This document shows positions 16,954 to 25,263 of a DNA stretch of 64,000 nt, one piece after another. This stretch comes from Anaerolineaceae bacterium (lineage in GTDB: Bacteria > Chloroflexota > Anaerolineae > Aggregatilineales > Phototrophicaceae): contig JACKCH010000020.1 in NCBI GenBank assembly GCA_020634115.1, positions 1 to 64,000 on the forward strand, written 5' to 3'. The stretch's first letter is position 1. Each line of letters starts with the position of its first letter. The notes beneath the pieces were generated by a model, which saw nothing but the letters and a program-made list of their open reading frames with translations, was not told the origin of the DNA and ran no database searches. Made by a program: the position numbers and the translations under genes.

Positions 16954-18646
16954 CCGGTTGGTCGTAGCGCGGGGCGAGCAACCCGCGATGCTGGTACTGC
17001 GAAATGCCCGCCTGGTGAACGTGTGGACGGGCGAGATTTACCCGACGGATATTGTGGTCGAAGGGTCACACATCGCGGCGGTGGGAACCGGATATGCTGC
17101 CTACCAGGAGGTTGACCTGGGCGGGCGTTATGTGTGTCCCGGTTTTATTGACGCGCATGTCCATATTGAAAGCAGCCTGTGTACGCCCCCGGAATTTTCC
17201 CGTGCGGTGCTGACGCACGGCGTCACCACTGTGATTACCGACCCGCATGAAATCGCTAACGTGCTGGGGCTGGAAGGGATTCGCTTCATGCTGGAACGGG
17301 CGAAAAATGGCCCGATGAGCATGTATGTGATGGCGTCTAGCTGTGTTCCGGCGACGCACATGGAAACCAGCGGGGCGCGGTTAGAGGCCGAGGACTTGGC
17401 CCAACTGGTGAATCATGACTGGGTGCTGGGGCTGGCGGAGGTCATGAATTACCCCGGCGTGGTCTATGGCGATGAGGGGATGCTCGACAAAATCACCCTG
17501 TTCGGTAAGCTGGTGCTGGACGGTCACTGCCCGGCGCTGACGGGCAAGGAACTCAACGCTTATGTGACAACCGGTATCGGCAGTGAACACGAATGCACCA
17601 CCACTGAGGAGGCGCTGGAGAAGCTGCGCTTAGGCCTGACGGTATTCATCCGGGAAGGCACGACCACCCATAACCTGCGTCCGCTGCTGCCGATGGTGAC
17701 GCCGGAGAACCATACGCGGATATGCTTCTGCACCGATGACCGTGTTCCTGCCAACCTGATTGACGAAGGTTCGATTGACTACATGGTGCGGACGGCGATT
17801 GCTGCGGGAGTTGACCCGGTGATGGCGATTCGTATGGGGACACTGAACACGGCGCAGTATTTCGGATTGCATGAGCATGGTGTGATCGCGCCCGGCAAAC
17901 GCGCTGACCTGGTGGTATTCAGCGATTTGCACAATCTTCGCCCGGAAATGGTGTTCCGGGGTGGTAAGCTGGTAGCCGAGAACGGCAAAATGGTAAGCAA
18001 TAAAGTCCCGCTGCGCCCAATTGACCTGCGGAGTTCGATGAATATCCGCCTGGACTCGCTGGATTTCTCGATTCCGGCGCAGAGTAACCGCATTCGCGTG
18101 ATTGGCGGGCTGGCTGACCAGGTTGTTACCGGGCATTTGATTGAGGATGCCCGGATTGTGGCTGGGCAGGCCGTTTCTGACCCGGAGCGCGACATTCTGA
18201 AAATGGCGGTGGTTGAGCGCCACCGAGCCACCGGCGGGATGGGCAAAGGGTTTATCAAGGGGTTTGGCCTCAAACGTGGTGCGATTGCCGGGACGGTTGC
18301 TCATGACCACCATAATCTGGTGGTGATCGGGGTGGATGACGCCAGTATGCGCCGGGCGGTACAGGCCGTAGTAGACCTTCGCGGCGGGCTGGTGGCGGTG
18401 GACGGTGACGAGGTGTTGGCGGAACTGCCACTCCCCGTGGCTGGGCTGATGAGTGAGCGCCCGGTAGAAGAGGTGCGGCGGGATTACGACGCGCTCACCA
18501 AACAGGCGCAGGCGTTGGGCAGCACGATGCACGACCCGTTCATGGCGATGAGTTTCATGGCGCTGGAAGTGATCCCCAAACTCAAGTTGACGGATGTCGG
18601 GTTGGTGGATGTGGAGCAGTTCAAGGTCGTTGACCTGTTCGTGTAG
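16940..18646 (+). CDS. ade: adenine deaminase
   Basis: Converts adenine to hypoxanthine and ammonia. At 568 residues it has the normal length for the AdeC type. Metal-binding and family motifs are DAHVHIESS, DPHEIANVLG, DGHCPALTG, GSEHECTT and CFCTDDR, plus the adenine deaminase C-terminal domain (about 400-568). ATG 16940 is chosen over GTG 16934 because AAGGAG lies 7 nt upstream. It overlaps the Nudix gene and ends the three-gene unit. Hypoxanthine would go to the xanthine dehydrogenase encoded downstream. Confidence 0.96.
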   Translation: MTLVDRLVVARGEQPAMLVLRNARLVNVWTGEIYPTDIVVEGSHIAAVGTGYAAYQEVDLGGRYVCPGFIDAHVHIESSLCTPPEFSRAVLTHGVTTVITDPHEIANVLGLEGIRFMLERAKNGPMSMYVMASSCVPATHMETSGARLEAEDLAQLVNHDWVLGLAEVMNYPGVVYGDEGMLDKITLFGKLVLDGHCPALTGKELNAYVTTGIGSEHECTTTEEALEKLRLGLTVFIREGTTTHNLRPLLPMVTPENHTRICFCTDDRVPANLIDEGSIDYMVRTAIAAGVDPVMAIRMGTLNTAQYFGLHEHGVIAPGKRADLVVFSDLHNLRPEMVFRGGKLVAENGKMVSNKVPLRPIDLRSSMNIRLDSLDFSIPAQSNRIRVIGGLADQVVTGHLIEDARIVAGQAVSDPERDILKMAVVERHRATGGMGKGFIKGFGLKRGAIAGTVAHDHHNLVVIGVDDASMRRAVQAVVDLRGGLVAVDGDEVLAELPLPVAGLMSERPVEEVRRDYDALTKQAQALGSTMHDPFMAMSFMALEVIPKLKLTDVGLVDVEQFKVVDLFV

Positions 18647-18681
18647 CGGTTGCACCCTGTAAGGCTTACCGGGTTGTGCGA

Positions 18682-18687
18682 TATAAT
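18682..18687 (+). promoter_or_regulatory. -10 element upstream of the YgeY-type gene
   Basis: TATAAT 36 nt before the start codon at 18724. No convincing -35 is seen at normal spacing. Confidence 0.35.
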
Positions 18688-18723
18688 GCGTTTATGTGAA
18701 TCGGTACATAGAAAGAGATCAAA

Positions 18724-19923
18724 ATGGTTAGTCCGCAAAGTATAGAAGCAATCAAATCCCGCGTGGCGGCGCAGCGCGAGGAAATCATCACCTTCCTGAA
18801 GGAACTGTGCGCGATTCCCAGCTATGACAGCCAGATTCGGGCGGTAGGGGAGCGCGCCGAGGTCGAAATGAAGAAACTCGGCTTTGATGAAGTCTGGTTC
18901 GACCAGATGGGCAATGTGGTCGGCAAGATCGGGGACGGCCCGGTGAAACTGCTCTACGACAGCCACATTGATACCGTCGGCATCGGCGACCCGGATAGCT
19001 GGGAATGGGACCCGTTCCAGGGCAAGGTCGAAAACGGTATTTTCTTCGCACGTGGTGCATGTGACGAGAAGGGCAGCACGCCCGGCATGATTTACGGGTT
19101 GGCGCTGGCGAAGGAACTCGGCCTGCTGGAAGGCGTGACTGGCTACTACTTCGGCAACATGGAGGAATGGTGCGATGGTATCGCGCCGCACGCGCTGGTC
19201 GAGGCTGAAGGACTGCGCCCGGATTTCGTCGTGATTGGTGAGCCGACCAAGATGCAGGTTTACCGGGGACACAAAGGCCGTGTCGAGATGCAGGTCGTCG
19301 CCAAGGGCAAAAGCGCCCACGCCGCCAGTAACTTCCTGGGCGATAACGCCATCTACAAGCTGCTGCCAGTGATTGAAGGAATCAGTAAGCTCGAACCGGA
19401 ACTGGGCGATGACCCCTTCCTGGGGCATGGTCGTATCACGGTAACGGATATGCACGTTAAGACGCCGAGCATTAACGCTGTGCCGGACGAAGCCCTGATC
19501 TACATTGACCGCCGCGTGACATTTGGCGAAGAACCGCAGGCTGAACTGGAACGCATCCAGCGCCTGGTTGGTGATCGCAAAGACATTGAGGCGTCTATCC
19601 TGTTCTATGATGACCCTAGTTATACCGGGTTCGTGTTCCCGGTAGACAAAATTTTCCCTGCCTGGGCGCTGCCGGAAGAGAACAGCTATGTACAGGCCGG
19701 GGTACAGGCCGGGAATTTGCTGTGGGGGAACCCGATTCCAACCGGCAAGTGGGATTTTTCAACCAACGGGATTTACTGGATGGGGAAGGCCGGTATTCCG
19801 AGTATCGGGTTCGGGCCGGGAGACGAAATTCACGCGCATACCGTGATTGACCAGGTGCCGCTGGATGATGTGGTGCGGGCGACGGAATGGTATGCCCTGC
19901 TCCCGGCGCTGCTTCAGAAATAG
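18724..19923 (+). CDS. ygeY: YgeY-type M20 metallohydrolase (selenium-metabolism-linked)
   Basis: Dinuclear-zinc amidohydrolase/peptidase fold of 399 residues. M20 landmarks are DSHIDTVGI, ACDEKGS, catalytic Glu pair in NMEEWCDG, the dimerisation-domain start GHKGRVEM, and the C-terminal GPGDEIHAHT with a metal His. The pattern fits the YgeY family, which occurs with selenium-dependent molybdenum hydroxylases and in purine gene clusters; the exact substrate is not settled from sequence. It begins a second unit with the histidine phosphatase and the YgeW-type gene, which ends at a terminator (21620). Confidence 0.9.
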   Translation: MVSPQSIEAIKSRVAAQREEIITFLKELCAIPSYDSQIRAVGERAEVEMKKLGFDEVWFDQMGNVVGKIGDGPVKLLYDSHIDTVGIGDPDSWEWDPFQGKVENGIFFARGACDEKGSTPGMIYGLALAKELGLLEGVTGYYFGNMEEWCDGIAPHALVEAEGLRPDFVVIGEPTKMQVYRGHKGRVEMQVVAKGKSAHAASNFLGDNAIYKLLPVIEGISKLEPELGDDPFLGHGRITVTDMHVKTPSINAVPDEALIYIDRRVTFGEEPQAELERIQRLVGDRKDIEASILFYDDPSYTGFVFPVDKIFPAWALPEENSYVQAGVQAGNLLWGNPIPTGKWDFSTNGIYWMGKAGIPSIGFGPGDEIHAHTVIDQVPLDDVVRATEWYALLPALLQK

Positions 19924-19932
19924 CGGGGTGTC

Positions 19933-20529
19933 ATGACCGGCTTGATCTACCTGATGCGGCACGGCCAGAGCGTGGTGAATGTGGAACGCCGCCTGACGTG
20001 TCGCAAGTTTGAGGGCGACCTGACAGAACTGGGGCGCGAACAGGCGGCGAGAGCGGCTGTGTGGCTGGCGGATAAGGGCATTACCCGTATCGGTCACAGC
20101 CCGTTCCACCGAGCGGTACAGACCGCGCAGATTGTCGCCCGGAAGTTAAACCAAACGTTGGAGATGGAAGACGGTCTGCGTGAGATGGACTGTGGTGGCT
20201 TTGAAGGCCGGACGGATGATGCCGCCTGGGAAGAATTCATTGCCATCTACCGTCGTTGGAAGTCTGCCGAATGGGATGCTGCTTTCCCCGACGGAGAGAC
20301 GTTTCGCCACGCTTATGAGCGGTTTTCACGGTGTTTGCACGCGGCAGGCGACAACACACTGCTGGTGACACATGGTGGTATCACGCTGACGGTAGTGCCG
20401 TATCTGTGCGTCAACGCGGCGGCGCTGCAACGGACGGACTACCTGGATAATACCGGTCTGGTGGTGCTGGAACGCTATGATGCTGAACGGTACATCTGTC
20501 GTTCGTGGAATTTGGTAGAACATCTGTAA
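19933..20529 (+). CDS. histidine phosphatase superfamily protein (phosphoglycerate mutase-like)
   Basis: A 198-residue phosphatase with the LMRHGQS catalytic motif at the N-terminus, the second arginine in SPFHRAVQTA, an acidic Glu in LREMDCGGFEG, and the late catalytic His in VTHGG. It lies 9 nt after the YgeY-type gene. Members dephosphorylate many small molecules; nothing in the sequence tells which. It could be a pathway phosphatase of the purine block or simply co-located. Confidence 0.9.
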   Translation: MTGLIYLMRHGQSVVNVERRLTCRKFEGDLTELGREQAARAAVWLADKGITRIGHSPFHRAVQTAQIVARKLNQTLEMEDGLREMDCGGFEGRTDDAAWEEFIAIYRRWKSAEWDAAFPDGETFRHAYERFSRCLHAAGDNTLLVTHGGITLTVVPYLCVNAAALQRTDYLDNTGLVVLERYDAERYICRSWNLVEHL

Positions 20530-20557
20530 CGAATGTAATTGAGCGTAAGTACTTGTA

Positions 20558-20584
20558 GGGGTATGCCGGTTGTTCGGCTACCCC
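20558..20584 (+). other. hairpin in the leader of the YgeW-type gene
   Basis: Stem GGGGTA-(T)-GCCG / CGGC-TACCCC with one bulged T and a GTTGTT loop, 37 nt before the start codon. It is followed by AATTTA, not a T-run, so it is a poor terminator; it may be an attenuator, an mRNA stabiliser or a relative of the GC-rich palindromes. Confidence 0.45.
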
Positions 20585-20621
20585 AATTTAATCCATTAAG
20601 CTATTTAAGGAGCATTGAGTT

Positions 20622-21602
20622 ATGCAAACTGACCTGCGTGGGCGTGATCTCATTACGACCCAGGAATGGACCAAAGAAGAAATCGAAACCCTGCTGGACG
20701 TGGCCTGGGACTTGAAACGCAAACGGGCGTTGGGCGAATCCCATGCGTACCTGCGTGACAAAGTGTTGGCGATGTTGTTTTTCTTCACCAGCACACGCAC
20801 CCGCGCCAGCTTCGAGGCGGGGATGGCGCAGCTTGGAGGCCATGCGCAATTTATTGATAGCGAAACCACTCAGATTTCACACGGCGATACTGCCAAAGAA
20901 ATCGGTGAAATCCTGGGGCGCTATAATGACGGGATCGCTATCCGCCAATGTGACTGGAAATTCGGCAACCAGTATATCCGTGATGTGGCGGCAGCCAGTC
21001 GTGTGCCCATTCTCAATATGCAGTGCGATGTGTATCATCCGTTCCAGATCTTGGCGGATATGATGACCATTCAGGAAAAATTCGGGCGTGACCTGCGTGG
21101 CCGGACGATTAACGTGAGCTGGGCATATGCCGCCAGCTACCAGAAGCCGATTTCCGTGCCGCAAAGCCTGGTACTGCTGATGACCCGCTTCGGCATGAAT
21201 GTGCGCCTGACCCATCCGCCGGAATACAAACTTATGCCGGATATTGTCGAACAGGCGAAGGAAAACACGAAGAAGAGCGGTGGCTCCTTCGAGATGCTGG
21301 ACGATTTCGATGCCGGGTTCAAGGATGCCGACATTGTATATCCAAAGAGCTGGGGGTCATGGCTGACGACTGAAGATAACGCAGAATCGGCCAAAATCGG
21401 CAAGAAATACACCAGTTGGATCACCGATGAACGGCGTATGGCGCTGGCGAAGGATCATGCGGTGTATATGCACTGTCTGCCCGCTGACCGGAACATCGAA
21501 GTGACGGACGGCGTGCTTGATGGGCCGCAAAGCATTGTCTATGATGAGGCTGAAAATCGGCTGCACGTGCAGAAGGCAGCGATGGCGCTGACGATGCGGT
21601 AA
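20622..21602 (+). CDS. ygeW: knotted carbamoyltransferase, YgeW type
   Basis: Aspartate/ornithine carbamoyltransferase superfamily, 326 residues. The carbamoyl-phosphate loop FFTSTRTRASFE, the segment HPFQILADMMT and the C-terminal HCLPADR are all present. In place of the ornithine-binding SMG motif there is DIVYPKSWGS, as in the knotted group (acetyl-/succinyl-ornithine and YgeW enzymes). Together with YgeY, SsnA and carbamate kinase next to it, this points to YgeW, whose substrate in purine degradation is a ureido compound. Run toward carbamoyl phosphate, it would feed the carbamate kinase encoded next. A hairpin lies in its leader, and a terminator follows. Confidence 0.88.
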   Translation: MQTDLRGRDLITTQEWTKEEIETLLDVAWDLKRKRALGESHAYLRDKVLAMLFFFTSTRTRASFEAGMAQLGGHAQFIDSETTQISHGDTAKEIGEILGRYNDGIAIRQCDWKFGNQYIRDVAAASRVPILNMQCDVYHPFQILADMMTIQEKFGRDLRGRTINVSWAYAASYQKPISVPQSLVLLMTRFGMNVRLTHPPEYKLMPDIVEQAKENTKKSGGSFEMLDDFDAGFKDADIVYPKSWGSWLTTEDNAESAKIGKKYTSWITDERRMALAKDHAVYMHCLPADRNIEVTDGVLDGPQSIVYDEAENRLHVQKAAMALTMR

Positions 21603-21619
21603 CAGACTGTTCGTGAAGA

Positions 21620-21656
21620 GCCGTCAGCGTTCAAGCGTGGTGCTGGCGGCTTTTTT
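21620..21656 (+). terminator. rho-independent terminator after the YgeW-type gene
   Basis: Nine-pair stem GCCGTCAGC / GCTGGCGGC (one G-T pair) followed by six T. It divides the purine block into two transcription units. Confidence 0.88.
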
Positions 21657-21780
21657 ATCTGTGCTTATTGCAGTTTTCATGCAGTAGCAAGGTAATTCCG
21701 GTATAACGATAAATAGATTTACGGCGTGATTTCTATATCGAAACAGATTTTTCACCTTTTTGAAATTGAAGGCGACTATC

Positions 21781-22728
21781 ATGATTGAAAAACTGGCAAT
21801 TGTCGCTATCGGCGGCAACTCGTTAATTTCAGACCCGAAAGACCCCAGTATCACCCGGCAATGGGAAGCGGTACATCAGACGTGTGAGCATATCGCCGAG
21901 ATGCTGATGGGGGGGTGGCATGTAGTGGTGACGCATGGCAACGGCCCGCAGGTCGGGTTTATTCTGCGGCGGGGGGAGATCGCCGCTAAAGAGGGGATTC
22001 ATGATGTCCCGTTAGATCTGATTGTGGCGGATACCCAGGGCAGTATCGGCTATATGCTGCAACAGGCGTTAGACGATGCGCTGCGCCGCCGGGGTGTGAA
22101 CCGGACCTGCGCGACGGTTGTGACTCAGGTGCGGGTGGATGCGGATGACCCGGCTTTCGAGAATCCCACCAAGCCGATTGGTAGTTTTATGTCCGAGGCT
22201 GAAGCCCGTAAATTCGAGGCTGAGGGCTGGCAGGTGATGGAAGATGCCGGGCGCGGCTGGCGCCGGGTGGTGGCTTCGCCCAAACCACAGTCCGTTCAGG
22301 AGATCAACGCGATTCAGGCGCTGATGTTGAGTGGCTATGTCGTCATCGCTTGCGGCGGCGGGGGGATTCCGGTGGCGCGGAGTGAAGATGGCAGCCTGCG
22401 CGGGGTATATGCGGTGATTGATAAAGACCGCGCCAGCAGCCTGCTAGCGCAAACGCTTCGGGCTGACCTGTTGATTATCTCAACCGGGGTGGAAAAGGTT
22501 GCGTTGAATTTCAATAAGCCTGACCAGCGGTTTCTGGATACGATGACGCTAAGTGAAGCCCGGCAGTATATGGCTGAAGGGCATTTCGGCGTGGGCAGTA
22601 TGCTCCCCAAAATTGAAGCGGCTATAGACTTTGTGCAGAACGGTGGGCCGCGGGCGCTGATTACCGACCCCTGGAATCTGGCGCGGGCGCTGCGGGGCGA
22701 AACCGGCACCAGTATTGTGCCGAGCTAA
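21781..22728 (+). CDS. arcC: carbamate kinase
   Basis: Transfers phosphate from carbamoyl phosphate to ADP, yielding ATP, ammonia and carbon dioxide. The 315-residue protein has the amino-acid-kinase fold motifs VAIGGNSL, THGNGPQVG, ACGGGGIP, DKDRASSLLA and VGSMLPKI. I chose ATG 21781 because GAAGG lies 8 nt upstream, rather than the earlier in-frame start at 21760. No arginine deiminase is near, so its carbamoyl phosphate more likely comes from the YgeW-type enzyme upstream, as for YqeA in E. coli. It begins a long plus-strand unit of tightly spaced genes reaching cofD. Confidence 0.95.
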   Translation: MIEKLAIVAIGGNSLISDPKDPSITRQWEAVHQTCEHIAEMLMGGWHVVVTHGNGPQVGFILRRGEIAAKEGIHDVPLDLIVADTQGSIGYMLQQALDDALRRRGVNRTCATVVTQVRVDADDPAFENPTKPIGSFMSEAEARKFEAEGWQVMEDAGRGWRRVVASPKPQSVQEINAIQALMLSGYVVIACGGGGIPVARSEDGSLRGVYAVIDKDRASSLLAQTLRADLLIISTGVEKVALNFNKPDQRFLDTMTLSEARQYMAEGHFGVGSMLPKIEAAIDFVQNGGPRALITDPWNLARALRGETGTSIVPS

Positions 22729-22747
22729 ATCAGGATAAGGAACGATT

Positions 22748-23989
22748 GTGGCGACGATAAAAGAGCTTCGCTGTACGGTCTGTGGTCGCTCGTACCAGCC
22801 GGATGAGGTGCAATACTTCTGCCCAGCCTGCGGGCAAGTGGGTACGTTGGACGTGCTGTACGATTACGAGGCGCTCAAAACGCAACTTGACCGGGACGCG
22901 CTGCGTACTCAAAAAGAGTGGATGTGGCGGTATCGTGCGCTGCTGCCACTAGCGGCGGAGTCCCGTGTGCCGCCGCTGCGAGTGGGCTATACGCCGCTGT
23001 ATGAGTCCGGGCGACTGGCGGAAGCCCTGGGGGTGCGGCAGGCCTGGGTGAAAGACGACGGGCAGAACCCCACCGCCTCTCTGAAAGACCGGGCCAGTGC
23101 GATGATTGTAGCGCGGGCGTTGGAGCAGGGGGTGGAAGTGGTCAGCACGGCCAGCACCGGGAATGCGGCGGCGGCGCTGTCGGGGTTAGGGGCGTCGGTT
23201 GGCCTGAAAATTGTGATCTTCGTACCCGCCACTGCGCCGGAAGCCAAGATCGCGCAGTTGCTGGTCTATGGCGCGACGGTGTTATTGGTCGAAGCGTCCT
23301 ATGATGTGGCTTTTGACCTGTGCTACGATACGTGCATGGATGAAGGCTGGTACTGTAGGAACACCGGCATTAACCCGTTTACCACCGAGGGCAAGAAAAC
23401 CGCCGCCTATGAGATTGCCGAGCAGTCGCATTGGGATGTGCCGGATGTGGTGGTGGTCAGTGTGGGTGATGGCAGTATTATTGGCGGGGTTCATAAAGGA
23501 TTCTGGGAACTCTACCAACTCGGTTGGATACAGCGGATTCCGCGCCTGATCGGTGTACAAGCTACAGGGAGTTCCGCCCTGGTGCAGGCCTGGCAGAATC
23601 ACATCCAACCGCAAGACATGCAGCCGGTGGACGCCCATACCGTCGCCGATAGTATTTCCGCCGGGTTGCCCCGTGACCGGGCGAAGGCGCTGCGGGCGGT
23701 GCGGGAGACGAAGGGTGCTTTTGTCGCTGTGTCGGACTCCGAGATTATCGCCGCGATTCCGCAACTGGCGCGGCTGACTGGGGTGTTTGCTGAACCGGCG
23801 GCGGCGGCGGTTTTCGCCGGGGCGCAACGTGCTGTACAATCGAACTTGATACAACCAGATGACCGTGTTGCCCTGTTGGTGACTGGCAATGGGTTGAAAG
23901 ATGTGAAAAGCGCCCAGCAGTCGGTTGCCCAGGGAATCCGAGTCCAGCCTAACCTATCCGCTGTTCATCAGGCCTTACAGGATGGATAA
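22748..23989 (+). CDS. threonine-synthase-like PLP enzyme with zinc ribbon
   Basis: A 413-residue fold-type II PLP enzyme. The N-terminal zinc ribbon (CTVC...CPAC, about residues 9-30), the PLP lysine in NPTASLKDRAS, the phosphate-binding TGNAAAAL, and the later GDGSIIGG and GNGLKD all fit threonine synthase. The motif reads NPTASLKD rather than the common NPTGSFKD. It starts at GTG 22748 with AAGGA upstream, 19 nt after carbamate kinase. It could be the cell's threonine synthase, but no other threonine gene is near; a role on a diaminopropionate- or serine-like intermediate of the purine pathway is an alternative. Confidence 0.8.
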   Translation: MATIKELRCTVCGRSYQPDEVQYFCPACGQVGTLDVLYDYEALKTQLDRDALRTQKEWMWRYRALLPLAAESRVPPLRVGYTPLYESGRLAEALGVRQAWVKDDGQNPTASLKDRASAMIVARALEQGVEVVSTASTGNAAAALSGLGASVGLKIVIFVPATAPEAKIAQLLVYGATVLLVEASYDVAFDLCYDTCMDEGWYCRNTGINPFTTEGKKTAAYEIAEQSHWDVPDVVVVSVGDGSIIGGVHKGFWELYQLGWIQRIPRLIGVQATGSSALVQAWQNHIQPQDMQPVDAHTVADSISAGLPRDRAKALRAVRETKGAFVAVSDSEIIAAIPQLARLTGVFAEPAAAAVFAGAQRAVQSNLIQPDDRVALLVTGNGLKDVKSAQQSVAQGIRVQPNLSAVHQALQDG

Positions 23990-23998
23990 AAACAAACG

Positions 23999-25003
23999 AT
24001 GAGTGAAAATCCACGCTACTCGATTATTGCGCCGATCTACAACGAAGAAGGCAACATTCAAAAGCTGTATGACCGCATCTCTGCTGTGATGGATTCGACG
24101 GGCGAAAGCTGGGAACTCATCACGGTGAATGATGGCAGTCGAGATCGTTCGCTGGAACTGCTGGCGGAAATCGCGGACAAAGACAGCCGCATCAAAATCG
24201 TGAATTTCGCCCGTAACTTCGGTCACCAGTTGGCGGTGACGGCGGGTATAGACCATGCTTCGGGTGATGCAGTCGTTGTGATTGATGCTGATCTGCAAGA
24301 CCCGCCGGAATTGATTCTGGAGATGATCGAACGCTGGAAAGCCGGGTATGAGGTCGTGTATGCGGTGCGGCAGGAACGTAAAGGCGAAAGCTGGTTCAAA
24401 CTGCTGACGGCCAAACTGTTCTACCGGATGATCTACCGTATTACCGATGTGGATATCCCGATGGACACCGGGGATTTTCGCCTGATTGACCGTAACGTGG
24501 CCGATGTGCTGCGGGCGATGCGCGAACACAATCGCTTCATCCGGGGGATGACCAGTTGGGCGGGCTTCAAACAGACGGGCGTTTCGTATGTACGTGAGGC
24601 GCGGGAATGGGGCGAAACCAAGTATCCCCTGAAGAAAATGGTGCGCTTTGCGATGGATGCCGTAACCGGATTTTCCTATTTCCCGTTACAGATCATGGTC
24701 TATTTTAGCTTTATCCTGGGACTGCTGGCTGTCATCGCAATACCGGTCATAGCCATTTTGCGGCTTATCCTGGGTTACGAGTTCCTGGGCGGACAGGTGA
24801 CAACGATTATGCTGCTGTTGATCGTGAGCGCTTTCCAGTTGTTTTTCCTGTTCATTATGGGGCAGTATATCGCCCGGATTTATGATGAAGCCCGCCGACG
24901 ACCATTGTATATCGTTGCTTCCCGCTATAATCTGGCTCAGGGCGCGGGGAAACCGGCTGCTGTTGAGTCGCCGTCGGAAGCTGGCATGGAAGTGAGGGGG
25001 TAA
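23999..25003 (+). CDS. family 2 glycosyltransferase, polyprenyl-phosphate type, two TM helices
   Basis: A 334-residue membrane enzyme. The GT-A domain (about 1-225) has APIYNEEGN, VNDGSRDRS and the DxD-like DADLQDPPE. Two C-terminal transmembrane helices follow (about 228-255 and 265-295), as in GtrB/ArnC/DPM1-type transferases that load a sugar onto polyprenyl phosphate. It sits inside the purine unit, 9 nt after the threonine-synthase-like gene, with no obvious link to purines. Confidence 0.9.
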   Translation: MSENPRYSIIAPIYNEEGNIQKLYDRISAVMDSTGESWELITVNDGSRDRSLELLAEIADKDSRIKIVNFARNFGHQLAVTAGIDHASGDAVVVIDADLQDPPELILEMIERWKAGYEVVYAVRQERKGESWFKLLTAKLFYRMIYRITDVDIPMDTGDFRLIDRNVADVLRAMREHNRFIRGMTSWAGFKQTGVSYVREAREWGETKYPLKKMVRFAMDAVTGFSYFPLQIMVYFSFILGLLAVIAIPVIAILRLILGYEFLGGQVTTIMLLLIVSAFQLFFLFIMGQYIARIYDEARRRPLYIVASRYNLAQGAGKPAAVESPSEAGMEVRG

Positions 25004-25010
25004 GGGCGGG

Positions 25011-25247
25011 ATGACCGGCGATGACCGTGAAGGACTGCACAAGGTTCAGCAGTATCGCAAAATGGTTCTGGTCTATGAAGCTCTGAATGCACAAATTGAT
25101 GCTCTTCTGGCGGCGCATCGCGGAGATATGATGCACATGCCGCCCGAAGAAAAACTTCGTTATCGTGAATTGGCCCAGAAGCGCGATGAGATGCTGAATG
25201 ACATGCGCACGCTGGAACAAGAATTGCATATTGGTGATGAACCCTGA
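25011..25247 (+). CDS. small coiled-coil hypothetical protein
   Basis: 78 residues, highly charged, predicted mostly helical (LHKVQQYRKMVLVYEALN, then KLRYRELAQKRDEMLN). GAGGGGG lies upstream of the ATG, and it is 7 nt after the glycosyltransferase stop, so expression is likely. I do not recognise the family. Its 3' end overlaps possible early starts of the next gene, but not the preferred one. Confidence 0.6.
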   Translation: MTGDDREGLHKVQQYRKMVLVYEALNAQIDALLAAHRGDMMHMPPEEKLRYRELAQKRDEMLNDMRTLEQELHIGDEP

Positions 25248-25263
25248 TAGGGAGAAGATACTT

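Noticed and set aside
17630..18655. Long minus-strand reading frame (about 340 codons) opposite adenine deaminase
   Set aside because: The plus-strand frame is a clear adenine deaminase. The opposite frame is His/Arg-rich with no family resemblance, a shadow of GC-rich codon use.
22748..23989. Naming the PLP enzyme thrC outright
   Set aside because: The motifs fit, but there is no other threonine gene nearby and the neighbours are purine genes, so the name is left open.
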